Shown here piece after piece: positions 34,198-43,486 of a stretch of DNA of 64,000 nucleotides (its first letter is position 1; every line of letters starts with the position of its first letter). The notes beneath the pieces are model-generated. The model saw only the letters and a list, made by a program, of their open reading frames with translations. It searched no databases and was not told the DNA's origin. The stretch comes from Pseudarthrobacter sp. NamB4 (GTDB lineage Bacteria; Actinomycetota; Actinomycetes; Actinomycetales; Micrococcaceae): assembly GCF_005796185.1 (NCBI RefSeq), contig NZ_VAHM01000013.1, positions 1 through 64,000 of the forward strand, given 5' to 3'. The translations under genes were made by a program, and so were the position numbers.

Positions 34198-34536
34198 CTA
34201 GATGGCTGCGACGCCGCGTTCGCCGGTGCGGACGCGAACCGCCTCGGAGACGTCGACGGTCCAGACCTTGCCGTCCCCGGCCCTGCCCGTATTCGAGCTG
34301 GCGATGATGACGTCCAGGATGTCGTCGGCCTGTTCGTCCGTGGCCAGGACCTCGACCCGGATCTTCGGCAGCAGGTCCACGTTGTACTCCGCACCGCGAT
34401 AGACCTCCGTGTAGCCGCGCTGCCGGCCGTAGCCGCTGGCCGCGCTGACCGTCAGACCCTGCACGCCATAGGCCTCCAGTCCTTCCCGGATGGCTTCGAG
34501 CTTTTCCGGCCTGACGATCGCAGTAATCAGTTTCAT
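34198..34536 (-). CDS. glnB: Nitrogen regulatory protein PII (GlnB/GlnK)
   Basis: A 112-residue PII signalling protein that reads 2-oxoglutarate, ATP and ADP and controls AmtB. The T-loop is complete, with Tyr51 in RGAEYNVDLLPK, the residue modified by GlnD; in actinobacteria modification is commonly adenylylation. The B-loop TGRAGDGKVW is present. It overlaps amtB by 4 bp (ATGA), which fits the GlnK role. No glnD follows; the next gene is convergent zwf. Confidence 0.95.
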   Translation of the reverse strand: MKLITAIVRPEKLEAIREGLEAYGVQGLTVSAASGYGRQRGYTEVYRGAEYNVDLLPKIRVEVLATDEQADDILDVIIASSNTGRAGDGKVWTVDVSEAVRVRTGERGVAAI

Positions 34537-35894
34537 GCCCCCACGCTTTCCTTGCCTGTTGCTGATTCAGTCTTCTGCGCATCCGCTGTTGCTGCGGAAG
34601 CCTGCGCGTTGTCTGTCTGGGTCTTGCCCGTGATCATGTCGTGCAGCGGCTGGAAGCTCCCGCCGTGGCCGCCGACGCCGAACTCGTAGGCGGTCTCGGC
34701 GTGGAGGCTGAGGTCCACACCCACCGTCTCCTGTTCCTGCGAGACCCGGAAGCCCATGGTCTTGTGGATGGCCAGGGCGATGATCGCCGTCAGGATGGCC
34801 GAGTAGGCGATGGCGATGCCGGCGGCTGCGAGCTGTGCCCACATCTGGGCCATGCCGCCGCCGTAGAAGAGGCCGCCGCCCACACCGTCGGCAGGCAGTG
34901 CGATGAAGCCCAGTGCCACGGTGCCGATGATGCCGGAGACAAGGTGTACGCCCACGACGTCCAGTGAGTCATCGAAGCCCCAGCGGAACTTCAGGCCCAC
35001 GGCCAGGGCGGAGGCCACGCCTGCCACGACGCCGAGGCCAAGTGCTGCGACCGGGCTGACGTTGGCGCAGGCGGGGGTGATGGCGACGAGGCCGGCAACG
35101 ACACCGGAGGCTGCACCCAGCGAGGTGGGGTGGCCGTCGCGGATTCGCTCGGTCACGAGCCAGCCGAGCATTGCGGCAGCGGGGGCGGCGAGGGTGTTCA
35201 CCCAGATCAGGCCGCCCTGTTCCGCGGTGGCGGCAGCGCCGCCGTTGAAGCCGAACCAGCCGAACCACAGGATGGCTGCGCCGAGCATCACGAACGGGAT
35301 GTTGTGCGGGCGGTGGTTCGGGTCCTTTCCGAAGCCCTTGCGGTTGCCGATGATCAGGACCAGGACCAGTGCTGCAACGCCGGCGTTGATGTGGACAACG
35401 GTGCCGCCTGCGAAGTCGATGGCCGGGCCGAGGGCCTGACCCACTGCGCCTTCGGGACCGAAGAGTCCGCCGCCCCACACCATGTATGCCAGGGGGCAGT
35501 AGACCAGCGTGACCCAGACGGGCACGAAGACGCTCCAGGCGCCGAACTTGGCTCGGTCCGCGATGGCGCCGCTGATCAGGGCGACGGTGATGATGGCGAA
35601 GGTGGCGGCGTAGCCGACCTTGATCAGCCCGTCAGGGGTGTCGATGCCTTCCAGTCCGAACGTGGCGAACGGGTTGCCGACGATCTGCAGGAAGCCCTCA
35701 CCGGAGCTCATGGAAGCGCCCCATAGAACCCAGACAACTCCCACCATGCCAATGGAGATGAAGCTCATCATCATCATGTTCAGCGCGGCTTTGGCCCGGG
35801 TCATGCCGCCGTAGAAAAATGCCAGACCCGGTGTCATGAGCAGCACAAGCGCCGCCGACACCATGATCCATACGTGACCTGCGGTAAGTTCCAT
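34533..35894 (-). CDS. amtB: Ammonium transporter AmtB
   Basis: A 453-residue membrane channel of the Amt/Mep/Rh family, with eleven predicted helices. The signature GGTVVHINAG with a pore His and HNIPFVMLGAAILWFGWFGFN are clear. The start is ATG 35894 (MELTAGHVWIM), a normal Amt N-terminus; the open frame continues 73 codons upstream without similarity. A cytosolic tail of about 45 residues is rich in Ala, Gln and Ser. It is translationally coupled to glnB. The upstream 225 bp (35895-36119) probably holds a nitrogen-controlled promoter, but I see no clear GlnR or AmtR box. Confidence 0.95.
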   Translation of the reverse strand: MELTAGHVWIMVSAALVLLMTPGLAFFYGGMTRAKAALNMMMMSFISIGMVGVVWVLWGASMSSGEGFLQIVGNPFATFGLEGIDTPDGLIKVGYAATFAIITVALISGAIADRAKFGAWSVFVPVWVTLVYCPLAYMVWGGGLFGPEGAVGQALGPAIDFAGGTVVHINAGVAALVLVLIIGNRKGFGKDPNHRPHNIPFVMLGAAILWFGWFGFNGGAAATAEQGGLIWVNTLAAPAAAMLGWLVTERIRDGHPTSLGAASGVVAGLVAITPACANVSPVAALGLGVVAGVASALAVGLKFRWGFDDSLDVVGVHLVSGIIGTVALGFIALPADGVGGGLFYGGGMAQMWAQLAAAGIAIAYSAILTAIIALAIHKTMGFRVSQEQETVGVDLSLHAETAYEFGVGGHGGSFQPLHDMITGKTQTDNAQASAATADAQKTESATGKESVGA

Positions 35895-36119
35895 GGTGCA
35901 CGTCCTTCCTGATCGAAACTGCGGAGATGATCCGCCTGCCAACGCCTTTTGCGTCCTGTAAAAAGTGTGTCGGCGCCGTGTTTCGCCCACGAAGGTTTTA
36001 GATTGCGTGGCTGTTACAACAACCTCTAGGAAGTAAATGGTGCATATCCGGCTTGTTACGGTTATGTTTCCCCTCCCCCGCCGATGCCCGGCGCACCCGT
36101 ATGCAAGGACCACTCGACC

Positions 36120-37361
36120 ATGACGGCAGGACCCCGCGTAAGCCGCGCCACCTCAAGGATTCTTTCGATGCTGCGGCGGGACAGGCAGAAGCTCCCGCGC
36201 GATATCAAGGTGATGCTGGCGGCGGCCTTCCTGATTGCCCTCGGATTCGGGCTTGTTGCGCCCGTGTTGCCACAGTTCGCCACAACCTTTGGTGTGGGAA
36301 ACACCGAAGCGTCCGTGATTGTGGCGATCTTCGCGTTCATGCGCCTCGTCTTTGCCCCGGCGGGCGGAGCCTTGATCGGCCGGCTCGGTGAACGCCCCGT
36401 CTACGTCAGTGGCCTGCTGATCGTGTCCGCCTCCACGGCTGCCTGCGCCTTCGCCCAGGATTACTGGCAGCTGCTGCTCTTCCGTGGCCTTGGCGGAGCC
36501 GGTTCGGTGATGTTCACCGTGGCGTCGATGGCGCTGGTGGTGCGCCTCGCTCCGCCTGAGAGCAGGGGGCGCGTTTCCGGAGCCTATGCGTCGGCTTTCC
36601 TCGTCGGAAACGTCTGCGGCCCTATCGTGGGCGGGCTGCTGGCCGGCTTCGGTCTGCGGGTTCCCTTCCTGGCCTACGCGGCGGCGCTGGTGGTGGCCGC
36701 CGTCGTGGTCCAGACCCAGCTGAGCCATCAGCGCCAGGGCAGCGGACCGCGGCAGGACCGCGCACCCGACATGCCCCTGGCCGAAGCCCTTGGCGAACGT
36801 GCGTACAGGACAGCCCTGCTGTCCAGCTTCGTGAACGGATGGGCGACTTTTGGTGTCCGGATGGCCACGGTTCCGCTGTTCGCCGTCGCCGCCCTGGGTT
36901 CAGGACCTGAAGCGGCAGGCTTTGCGTTGGCTGTCTTTGCTGCCGGCAACGCTGCAGCCCTTACCTTCTCCGGCCGGCTGGCAGACACCCTGGGCCGCAG
37001 ACCCATGATGATCGCCGGGCTGCTGGTGGCCGGAGCCGCCACGGCCGCCATTGGCTTCACGCCCGGGCTGGGCTGGTTCCTGGCAGCGTCAGCACTGGCC
37101 GGCGTCGGATCAGGCCTTTTCGGCCCTGCCCAGCAGGCCGCGGTGGCCGATGTCATCGGCAGCGGGCGCTCCGGCGGCAAGGTCCTGGCCGTGTACCAGA
37201 TGACCTCCGACGTCGGAGCGATCGTTGGGCCGGTCCTGGCTGGTGTGCTCGCTGACCAGTTGGGCTACGGCTGGGCCTTCGGTGTCACGGGCGGCATCAT
37301 GGTGGTGGCGGCAGCCAGCTGGCTCACCACCAGGGAAACGCTGCGGACAGTAAAGTCCTGA
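36120..37361 (+). CDS. MFS transporter (probable drug or metabolite efflux)
   Basis: A 413-residue protein with 12 hydrophobic segments. MFS loops are visible: GGALIGRLGERPVYV between helices 2 and 3 and SGRLADTLGRRPMMI between 8 and 9. It resembles DHA1-type efflux pumps. Substrate unknown. ATG 36120 has AAGGA 10 nt upstream; ATG 36084 is in frame but without a site. It is divergent from amtB and followed by a terminator convergent with ftsY. Confidence 0.85.
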   Translation: MTAGPRVSRATSRILSMLRRDRQKLPRDIKVMLAAAFLIALGFGLVAPVLPQFATTFGVGNTEASVIVAIFAFMRLVFAPAGGALIGRLGERPVYVSGLLIVSASTAACAFAQDYWQLLLFRGLGGAGSVMFTVASMALVVRLAPPESRGRVSGAYASAFLVGNVCGPIVGGLLAGFGLRVPFLAYAAALVVAAVVVQTQLSHQRQGSGPRQDRAPDMPLAEALGERAYRTALLSSFVNGWATFGVRMATVPLFAVAALGSGPEAAGFALAVFAAGNAAALTFSGRLADTLGRRPMMIAGLLVAGAATAAIGFTPGLGWFLAASALAGVGSGLFGPAQQAAVADVIGSGRSGGKVLAVYQMTSDVGAIVGPVLAGVLADQLGYGWAFGVTGGIMVVAAASWLTTRETLRTVKS

Positions 37362-37384
37362 CCGTGGACCCCGCCCACTGACCA

Positions 37385-37420
37385 ACGGCGCCCGCCCCCG
37401 TGGGAGCGGCCGCCGTTTTT
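37385..37420. terminator. Terminator between the MFS gene and ftsY
   Basis: ACGGCG-CCCGC pairs with GCGG-CCGCCGT, followed by TTTTT, between convergent genes. Confidence 0.7.
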
Positions 37421-37439
37421 CATGGCTTCTTGATACGGG

Positions 37440-38645
37440 TCAGTTCAGGAGTGCGTCGACGAAGCCTTCGGCTTCGAAGGGGGCGAGGTCGTCGGCGCCT
37501 TCACCCAGGCCGATCAGCTTCACCGGAACGCCCAGCGTTTTTTGGATGGCGACGACGATGCCGCCCTTGGCGGTTCCGTCCAGCTTGGTGAGGACGATTC
37601 CGGTGATGTTCACGACTTCCGAGAAGACCCTGGCCTGGTTCAGGCCGTTCTGGCCGGTGGTGGCATCGAGCACCAGGAGCACCTCGTCCACCTCGGCGAG
37701 CTTCTCCACGACTCGCTTGACCTTGCCGAGCTCGTCCATGAGACCCACCTTGTTCTGGAGCCGCCCGGCGGTGTCGATCATGACCACATCGACTTCCTGG
37801 TCGATGCCGGCCTTGACGGCTTCATAAGCTACGGAGGCGGGATCGGCGCCATCGATGTCCGACTTGACGGTGGGAACACCCACGCGCTGGCCCCAGGTGG
37901 CGAGCTGCTCTGCGGCGGCGGCACGGAACGTGTCCGCTGCTCCGAGCAGGACGTCCTTGTCCTCGGCCACCAGGACCCGGGCGAGCTTGCCAACCGTGGT
38001 GGTCTTGCCCACGCCGTTGACGCCCACCACCATCATGACTGCCGGCTTGTCGGCGTGGCGCTGCACGTTGAGGCTGCGGTCCATGGTGGGGTCCACGAGC
38101 TTGATGAGTTCCTCGCGGAGCAGCTCCTTGACCTGTTCCGGGGTGCGGGTGCCCAGCACTTTAACCCGTTCACGCAGCGAGTCCACCAGCTGCATGGTGG
38201 GTTCGGTGCCGAGGTCAGCCAGGAGGAGGGTTTCCTCCACTTCGTCCCAGACATCCTCGTCGATCCTGTCGCCGGACAGCAGCGCCAGCAGCCCCTTGCC
38301 CATGATGTTGTTGGACCGTACCAGCCGCTCACGCAGGCGGACCAGGCGCCCGGCCACGGGCAGCGGGGTTTCTACCGGGATGACTTCCAGGCCGGCGGCG
38401 TTGTCCGGGACCTCAGTGGTCTCCAGCCCTTCGAGGTCCACAGGGGCCGGCACCGTCCGGTCTGCCGCCTCAGGCCGGTCAGCCACCGCCGTGCTGCCGC
38501 CCCGCGGCATCTCCGGATCATTGGCATCACGGGTGCCGGGGTACCGGGTGATGTTCCTCCGGGTCTTCACCAGGACCGGAATCAGCCCGCCGACAACCAC
38601 CAGGGCAGCAAGGATGGACAGAATTATGGGAAGGATGTCATTCAC
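37440..38645 (-). CDS. ftsY: Signal recognition particle receptor FtsY
   Basis: A 401-residue SRP receptor GTPase. It has an N-terminal membrane helix (about 6-26), an acidic/proline linker and an NG domain with GVNGVGKTTTVGKLA, DTAGRLQNK and TKLDGTAKGG. It is anchored by its own helix, as in many actinobacteria. The start is GTG 38645. It follows smc on the same strand with an 84-bp gap. Confidence 0.96.
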   Translation of the reverse strand: MNDILPIILSILAALVVVGGLIPVLVKTRRNITRYPGTRDANDPEMPRGGSTAVADRPEAADRTVPAPVDLEGLETTEVPDNAAGLEVIPVETPLPVAGRLVRLRERLVRSNNIMGKGLLALLSGDRIDEDVWDEVEETLLLADLGTEPTMQLVDSLRERVKVLGTRTPEQVKELLREELIKLVDPTMDRSLNVQRHADKPAVMMVVGVNGVGKTTTVGKLARVLVAEDKDVLLGAADTFRAAAAEQLATWGQRVGVPTVKSDIDGADPASVAYEAVKAGIDQEVDVVMIDTAGRLQNKVGLMDELGKVKRVVEKLAEVDEVLLVLDATTGQNGLNQARVFSEVVNITGIVLTKLDGTAKGGIVVAIQKTLGVPVKLIGLGEGADDLAPFEAEGFVDALLN

Positions 38646-38729
38646 TCCCCTAGCTTCTCACAAACGCCGGAGGCCGCCCGGAGGCCGGAGAGCGCTTGAC
38701 CTGCCGTTACGCAGCTGTGCGGCCGTGCC

Positions 38730-41700
38730 TTAGACGTCGGCTCCCAGCCGCTGGCTGATCACGGTGGATACGCCGTCACCACGCATGGTGACTCCATACA
38801 ATGCGTCGGCCACCTCCATGGTCCGTTTTTGGTGGGTGATCACAATGAGCTGGCTGGATTCCCGGAGTTCTTCGAAGATGGTGATCAAACGGCCCAGGTT
38901 GGTGTCGTCCAGGGCGGCTTCCACCTCATCCATGACATAGAACGGCGAGGGCCTGGCCTTGAAGATCGCAACAAGCAGGGCCACCGCGGTCAGTGAGCGC
39001 TCCCCGCCGGAGAGAAGTGAAAGACGTTTGATTTTCTTGCCGGCAGGGCGCGCCTCCACCTCGATGCCGGTGGTCAGCATGTCCGAGGGGTCGGTGAGGA
39101 CAAGCCGCCCCTCCCCGCCGGGAAACAGCCGCTCGAACACCCGGACAAACTGCGCTTGCGTGTCCTCGAAGGCTTCGGTGAAAACACGCTGGACGCGGTC
39201 ATCCACCTCCTTGATGATGTCCAGCAGATCCTTCCGGCTGGCCTTCAGGTCCTCCAGCTGCGTGCTGAGGAACTGGTGGCGCTCCTCGAGGGCCGCGAAT
39301 TCCTCCAGCGCCAGCGGGTTCACCCGGCCCAGGCCGGCGAGGTCCCGTTCGGCCTTCCGGAGCCGTTTCTCCTGCTCGGCGCGGACATAGGGCTTGCCCT
39401 CCGCGATCTCCGCTCCGGCCTCATCCACCGGGGCGCGAAGCGCTGCCCACTTGTCGCCGCTGTCTTCGGCCGGGACCGGAACCGGAACGTCCGGCCCATA
39501 TTCGGCCACCAGGGCATCGGGGGTGATTCCCAGTTCATCGATGGAGCGGGTTTCAAGGGCTTCGATCCGGGCCCTTTGCTGGGCCCGGGCAAGCTCGTCG
39601 CGGTGGACGTTGTCCGTGAGGTCGGCAACTTCCCGGGCCAGCAGATCGTTGGCGCTCCTGGCCTCCGCGAGCGCCTGGTCCCGTTTCTCCCGGTTTTCTT
39701 CAGCCAGGTCCCGTTCATGTCTTGCGGCGTCCACGGACACGTCCAGGTACTGCAGGGCCTGTTTCACGGCGGCGGATACCGCAGCTGCGCGGCGCGCCTG
39801 CATGCGGCGCAGTCGGGCGCGTTGGGCGGCTTCCTCCCGGGCGCGGCGCTCGGTGGCGGCGGCGCGCTCCAGTGATGTGGCCCGGTTCCGGATGGCCGCC
39901 AGCTGTTCCTCGGCGCTGCGGAGTGAGAGGCGCGCTTCCACCTCGGCGGTCCGTGCCTGGGAGGCGGCCTGGGCGAGGCGGTCGCGGTGCTGGGTGGAGG
40001 GCTCCTCTTCCAGCGGTGCTTCCTGGGCTGCCGCCAGGCGTGCCGCCACAGCGGCGAGGGCTTCCTCCTCTGCCGCGACGTTGGCCTCGGCCTTGGCCAG
40101 GGATGCCGCCAGGCGTTCGCTTTCGCCGACGGCGCTGCGGAGCACGGAGTTCAGGTGGCCCAGCCGTTCTGCGACGGCGGCCAGCCTGGCGTCAGACTCA
40201 TGCAGCCTCTCCAGTGCAGCGTCTGCCTGTTCCTGGGCTGCGGCGCGTCTTGCCTCCGCGCCGGCAAGGGCGAACCGGTTCCGCTCCAGCCCCGCCCTGA
40301 CCTCGGCGAGCCGGCTCTCGGCATCGTCCACTGCGGCCTGCACCTCGAGGAGTGACGGTGCCTTTGCCGAACCGCCAGTGACTGACACCGCGGTGAAGAC
40401 GTCGCCGGAGCCGGTGACCGCCGTCAGCTCCGGGTGCCGGGCCACCAGGGCGGCCGCTGCCTGGATGTCCGGGACGACGGCGGCCCCGGACAGGAGGTGC
40501 GCAACCAGCGGGGCGTAGGGGTCCTCGCAGCTGACAAGGTCGGTGGCCCAGCTGGCACCGGCGGGGAGGGCGGCGGCATTGCCTTCCGGTGCAGCCTCCG
40601 CCCCCGAAGCCGAGGAGGGCAGCAGCGCCGCGCGGCCGGCGTCGTCATCCTTGAGCAGCTGAAGCACGGCAGCGGCAGTCCCGGCATCCTTGACCAGGAC
40701 TGCCTCTGAGGCCTCACCCAAGGCTGCAGCTATGGCCGGTTCAAAGCCTGCTTCCACCGTTAGTCCTGCTGCCAGTGTGCCCAGTATTCCGTCAAGGCCT
40801 GACTGCAGCGCGTGCCTTGCTCCGTCTTTCCGCTCGAGGCCCAGCTTCAATGCATCGAGCCTTGCTGACAGCGCGTCGCGTTTCCGGAGTCCTTCGCCTA
40901 CGGCCTGCTGGAGGCCGGCAATCTCCTGCACCACGGTGTCCAAAGCCTCGCTGGCGGCCTCATAATCGGCGTCGAGGGACTCCTCCCCCGCCTCCACGCC
41001 TGCCACCTGGTTTTCCAGCGCCGTGAACTCAGCCTGCGCGCGGGCGCGGCGTTCAGTACCGGCCGTCAGTGATTGGCGCAGCCGGCCCAGTTCGGCATGG
41101 GCGGACTCCACCCGCGACCTCGCCGCGGCCACCTGCCCCGCCAGCCTGGCCAGTCCTTCCCGCCGGTCAGCGGCTGCCCTGAGTTCCGCCGTCAGGCGTT
41201 TGTCCTCGGCGAGCGCCTCGCGCTCTGCCTCGGCTTTTGCCGCACTGGCTTTTTCAAGGGCGCTTTGCCGTTGCAGAATGACTCGCTCCAGTTCGGCAAG
41301 CTCCTCACGAATCCTGGCCGCCTGGCGTTCCAGCTGTTCCGGATCCCGGCCGGCCGCCGGCGGCTCCACGGAGCCGAGGAGGCGGTAGCGTTCCTGCGCC
41401 AGCAAGCCCAGGGAGCGAAGGCGCTCCCTGGTGGCCGACAACCGGTACCACGTATCCCTGGCCGCGTTCAGCTCGGGGGTTGCCTCGGCCGCGAGTTGCT
41501 CCAGCCCGGCCTGCTGCCGGCGGCCGACCTCCAGCTGCTGGCCGGCAAAGGCACGGCGTTCCTTCAGGGCAGCTTCGTCCGCGACGTCCTTTTCCAGTGC
41601 GAGCTGCACCTGGACGAGGTCATCCGCGAGCAGGCGTGCGCGGGCGTCCCGGACATCGAACTGGACGCGCTGGGCGCGGCGCGCCACTTCGGCCTGCTTG

Positions 41701-42317
41701 CCCAGCGGCGTCAGTTGCCGTCGGATCTCGCCGGTGAGGTCGGTGAGGCGCTGCAGGTTGGCCTGCATGGCCTCCAGCTTGCGCACGGTCCTTTCCTTGC
41801 GGCGGCGGTGCTTCAGGATGCCTGCGGCTTCCTCTATGAAGCCGCGGCGCTCCTCCGGGGTGGCATGCAGGACGCGGTCCAGCTGGCCCTGGCCGACAAT
41901 GACGTGCATCTCCCTGCCGAGGCCCGAATCGGACAGCAGTTCCTGGATGTCGAGCAGCCGGCAGCCGGCGCCGTTGATGGCGTATTCCGATCCGCCCGCG
42001 CGGAAGAGGGTCCGCGAAATCGTCACTTCGCTGTATTCGATGGGCAGGGCACCGTCACTGTTGTCGATGGTCAGCGCGACGTGGGCGCGGCCCAGGGGCG
42101 GCCGGCCGGACGTACCGGCGAAGATGACATCCTCCATCTTGCCGCCGCGGAGGGTTTTGGCGCCCTGCTCGCCCATCACCCAGGCGAGGGCGTCTACCAC
42201 GTTGGACTTCCCCGAGCCGTTGGGACCCACCACGGCAGTAACGCCGGGTTCGAAATTGAAGGTGGTGGCGGACGCGAACGACTTGAACCCCCGTACGGTC
42301 AGGCTTTTGAGGTGCAA
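38730..42317 (-). CDS. smc: Chromosome segregation protein SMC
   Basis: A 1195-residue ATPase that folds and separates chromosomes. The head is split between the ends: Walker A GPNGSGKSNVVDAL near residue 32, ABC signature LLSGGERSLTAVALL and Walker B FYVMDEVEAALDDTN near the C-terminus. Two long coiled coils (about 170-480 and 670-1000) flank a hinge (about 510-640) with an unusual Ala/Gly-rich insertion (LLPSSASGAEAAPEGNAAALP). The start is TTG 42317. The long open frames on the opposite strand are codon-bias shadows. Confidence 0.97.
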   Translation of the reverse strand: MHLKSLTVRGFKSFASATTFNFEPGVTAVVGPNGSGKSNVVDALAWVMGEQGAKTLRGGKMEDVIFAGTSGRPPLGRAHVALTIDNSDGALPIEYSEVTISRTLFRAGGSEYAINGAGCRLLDIQELLSDSGLGREMHVIVGQGQLDRVLHATPEERRGFIEEAAGILKHRRRKERTVRKLEAMQANLQRLTDLTGEIRRQLTPLGKQAEVARRAQRVQFDVRDARARLLADDLVQVQLALEKDVADEAALKERRAFAGQQLEVGRRQQAGLEQLAAEATPELNAARDTWYRLSATRERLRSLGLLAQERYRLLGSVEPPAAGRDPEQLERQAARIREELAELERVILQRQSALEKASAAKAEAEREALAEDKRLTAELRAAADRREGLARLAGQVAAARSRVESAHAELGRLRQSLTAGTERRARAQAEFTALENQVAGVEAGEESLDADYEAASEALDTVVQEIAGLQQAVGEGLRKRDALSARLDALKLGLERKDGARHALQSGLDGILGTLAAGLTVEAGFEPAIAAALGEASEAVLVKDAGTAAAVLQLLKDDDAGRAALLPSSASGAEAAPEGNAAALPAGASWATDLVSCEDPYAPLVAHLLSGAAVVPDIQAAAALVARHPELTAVTGSGDVFTAVSVTGGSAKAPSLLEVQAAVDDAESRLAEVRAGLERNRFALAGAEARRAAAQEQADAALERLHESDARLAAVAERLGHLNSVLRSAVGESERLAASLAKAEANVAAEEEALAAVAARLAAAQEAPLEEEPSTQHRDRLAQAASQARTAEVEARLSLRSAEEQLAAIRNRATSLERAAATERRAREEAAQRARLRRMQARRAAAVSAAVKQALQYLDVSVDAARHERDLAEENREKRDQALAEARSANDLLAREVADLTDNVHRDELARAQQRARIEALETRSIDELGITPDALVAEYGPDVPVPVPAEDSGDKWAALRAPVDEAGAEIAEGKPYVRAEQEKRLRKAERDLAGLGRVNPLALEEFAALEERHQFLSTQLEDLKASRKDLLDIIKEVDDRVQRVFTEAFEDTQAQFVRVFERLFPGGEGRLVLTDPSDMLTTGIEVEARPAGKKIKRLSLLSGGERSLTAVALLVAIFKARPSPFYVMDEVEAALDDTNLGRLITIFEELRESSQLIVITHQKRTMEVADALYGVTMRGDGVSTVISQRLGADV

Positions 42318-42454
42318 GGTTTTTCGGATCTCCTGGGTGGCTGAGGCGGGTGCTTCGCTTCCTAAATCTACTGGGTTGCCGGCGGAAGTCCCGCCATTCC
42401 GGGCGACTGTGCCCTGTCAGGCAGCTTTACCCGTGCCCCAGGGGCTACCCTGGG

Positions 42455-43486
42455 TCAGCGCACCACGGCGGGCGACCAGGCATGCTGGATGAACAGTTCC
42501 GGGGCCGACCCGGCTTCGATGGAGAGTTTCCAGATGTCACTGTCGAGGCTGGCTTCGTCCCGTGGCATGCCGTAGAGCACTGTGCTGTTGTCCAGCCACT
42601 CAATCTGGTCGTCGACGTTCCGCTGCTCGGTCAGGACAGTCACGGAGCCGGTGGCGATGTCCAGGACTGCGGGATGGCGCATCCCCACCGCCTTTCCGGT
42701 GGCACTCTTCTTGAAGGCGATCCTTTTGCCGTCCGGGGAGATGGACGGACACTCCACGCCGGAAGCGACGACGGTCAGGGTCTGTTCTGTGAGGTTGCCT
42801 TTCACGAGCCAGACGCTCTCCCCTGACGATGCTGTGGCGTAGAACTCGGTGGGGTGCCCGGGCACGAAGGTCACGCCCCAGATGTTCCCGTCCGTTGCCG
42901 CTATCCGGTTTCCTCCGGACAGCAGTGCGAACTGCTCCAGGTTTCCGTAATCGGTGCCGTCGGTTCCACGGATTATTGTCTCGGTGGAGAACCAGGCGGA
43001 CGTATAGGAGTGGCCGGTGACGAACACGGTGGAGGCCAGCAGCGAACCGTCGGGGCTCACCCGTGTCCGGCTGGGGCTGCCGGCGAGTACCCATGACTGT
43101 TGCGGCTGCAGCGAGGAGCTGTAAGCCACCGCCTCGAACCTCGTGGGAACCTCGTTCCTGGTGGCAAGGCAGCTGACAAGCTGCCTTGTTCCGTACACAC
43201 GGTCACACATCAGTCCCGTGAGGGACCGGATGCCGGAGGGATCGGCCAGATCCACAAATGCTGCCTGCCCGTTTCCCTGTCCCGGGGCGGTGTTCTGGAA
43301 AATGATGAAAGGCTCTGCGGGCAGGGCATCCGCCGTTGCAGTCTCCACCATGGACGCTGCCTCCTGGCTGCTTCTGGCCTGCTGAAACGATGAAACGCCA
43401 TACACCCCGGCGGCCGCCAGGGTGAAGACCACCACCACAAGCAGGAGCAGCAGGCGGCCCCGCGCGGCGGTTGCTCCAAAGCTCAT
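42455..43486 (-). CDS. Membrane-anchored beta-propeller (TolB-like) protein
   Basis: A 343-residue protein with a short cytoplasmic start, one membrane helix (about 12-34) and an extracytoplasmic domain with repeated propeller-type blades (SRTRVSPDGSLLASTVF; GNRIAATDGNIWGVTF; CPSISPDGKRIAFKK). SPDG motifs are typical of TolB/WD40-like PD40 repeats. Function unknown. ATG 43486 overlaps the stop of the upstream MFS gene (ATGA), so the two are coupled. Possibly a periplasm-side partner or sensor for the transporter. Confidence 0.8.
   Translation of the reverse strand: MSFGATAARGRLLLLLVVVVFTLAAAGVYGVSSFQQARSSQEAASMVETATADALPAEPFIIFQNTAPGQGNGQAAFVDLADPSGIRSLTGLMCDRVYGTRQLVSCLATRNEVPTRFEAVAYSSSLQPQQSWVLAGSPSRTRVSPDGSLLASTVFVTGHSYTSAWFSTETIIRGTDGTDYGNLEQFALLSGGNRIAATDGNIWGVTFVPGHPTEFYATASSGESVWLVKGNLTEQTLTVVASGVECPSISPDGKRIAFKKSATGKAVGMRHPAVLDIATGSVTVLTEQRNVDDQIEWLDNSTVLYGMPRDEASLDSDIWKLSIEAGSAPELFIQHAWSPAVVR

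Noticed and set aside
32762-34582. 606-codon minus-strand frame opposite zwf
   Set aside because: Gly/Arg/Gln-rich shadow of zwf that also runs through a 23-bp-stem terminator.
35895-36119. GlnR or AmtR box upstream of amtB
   Set aside because: GTAAC and GAAAC-like half sites occur but not at the expected spacing.
38959-42344. Long open frames on the plus strand opposite smc (up to 423 codons)
   Set aside because: They mirror the codon bias of smc, are Ser/Arg or Gly/Gln-rich low-complexity, and have no ribosome-binding sites.
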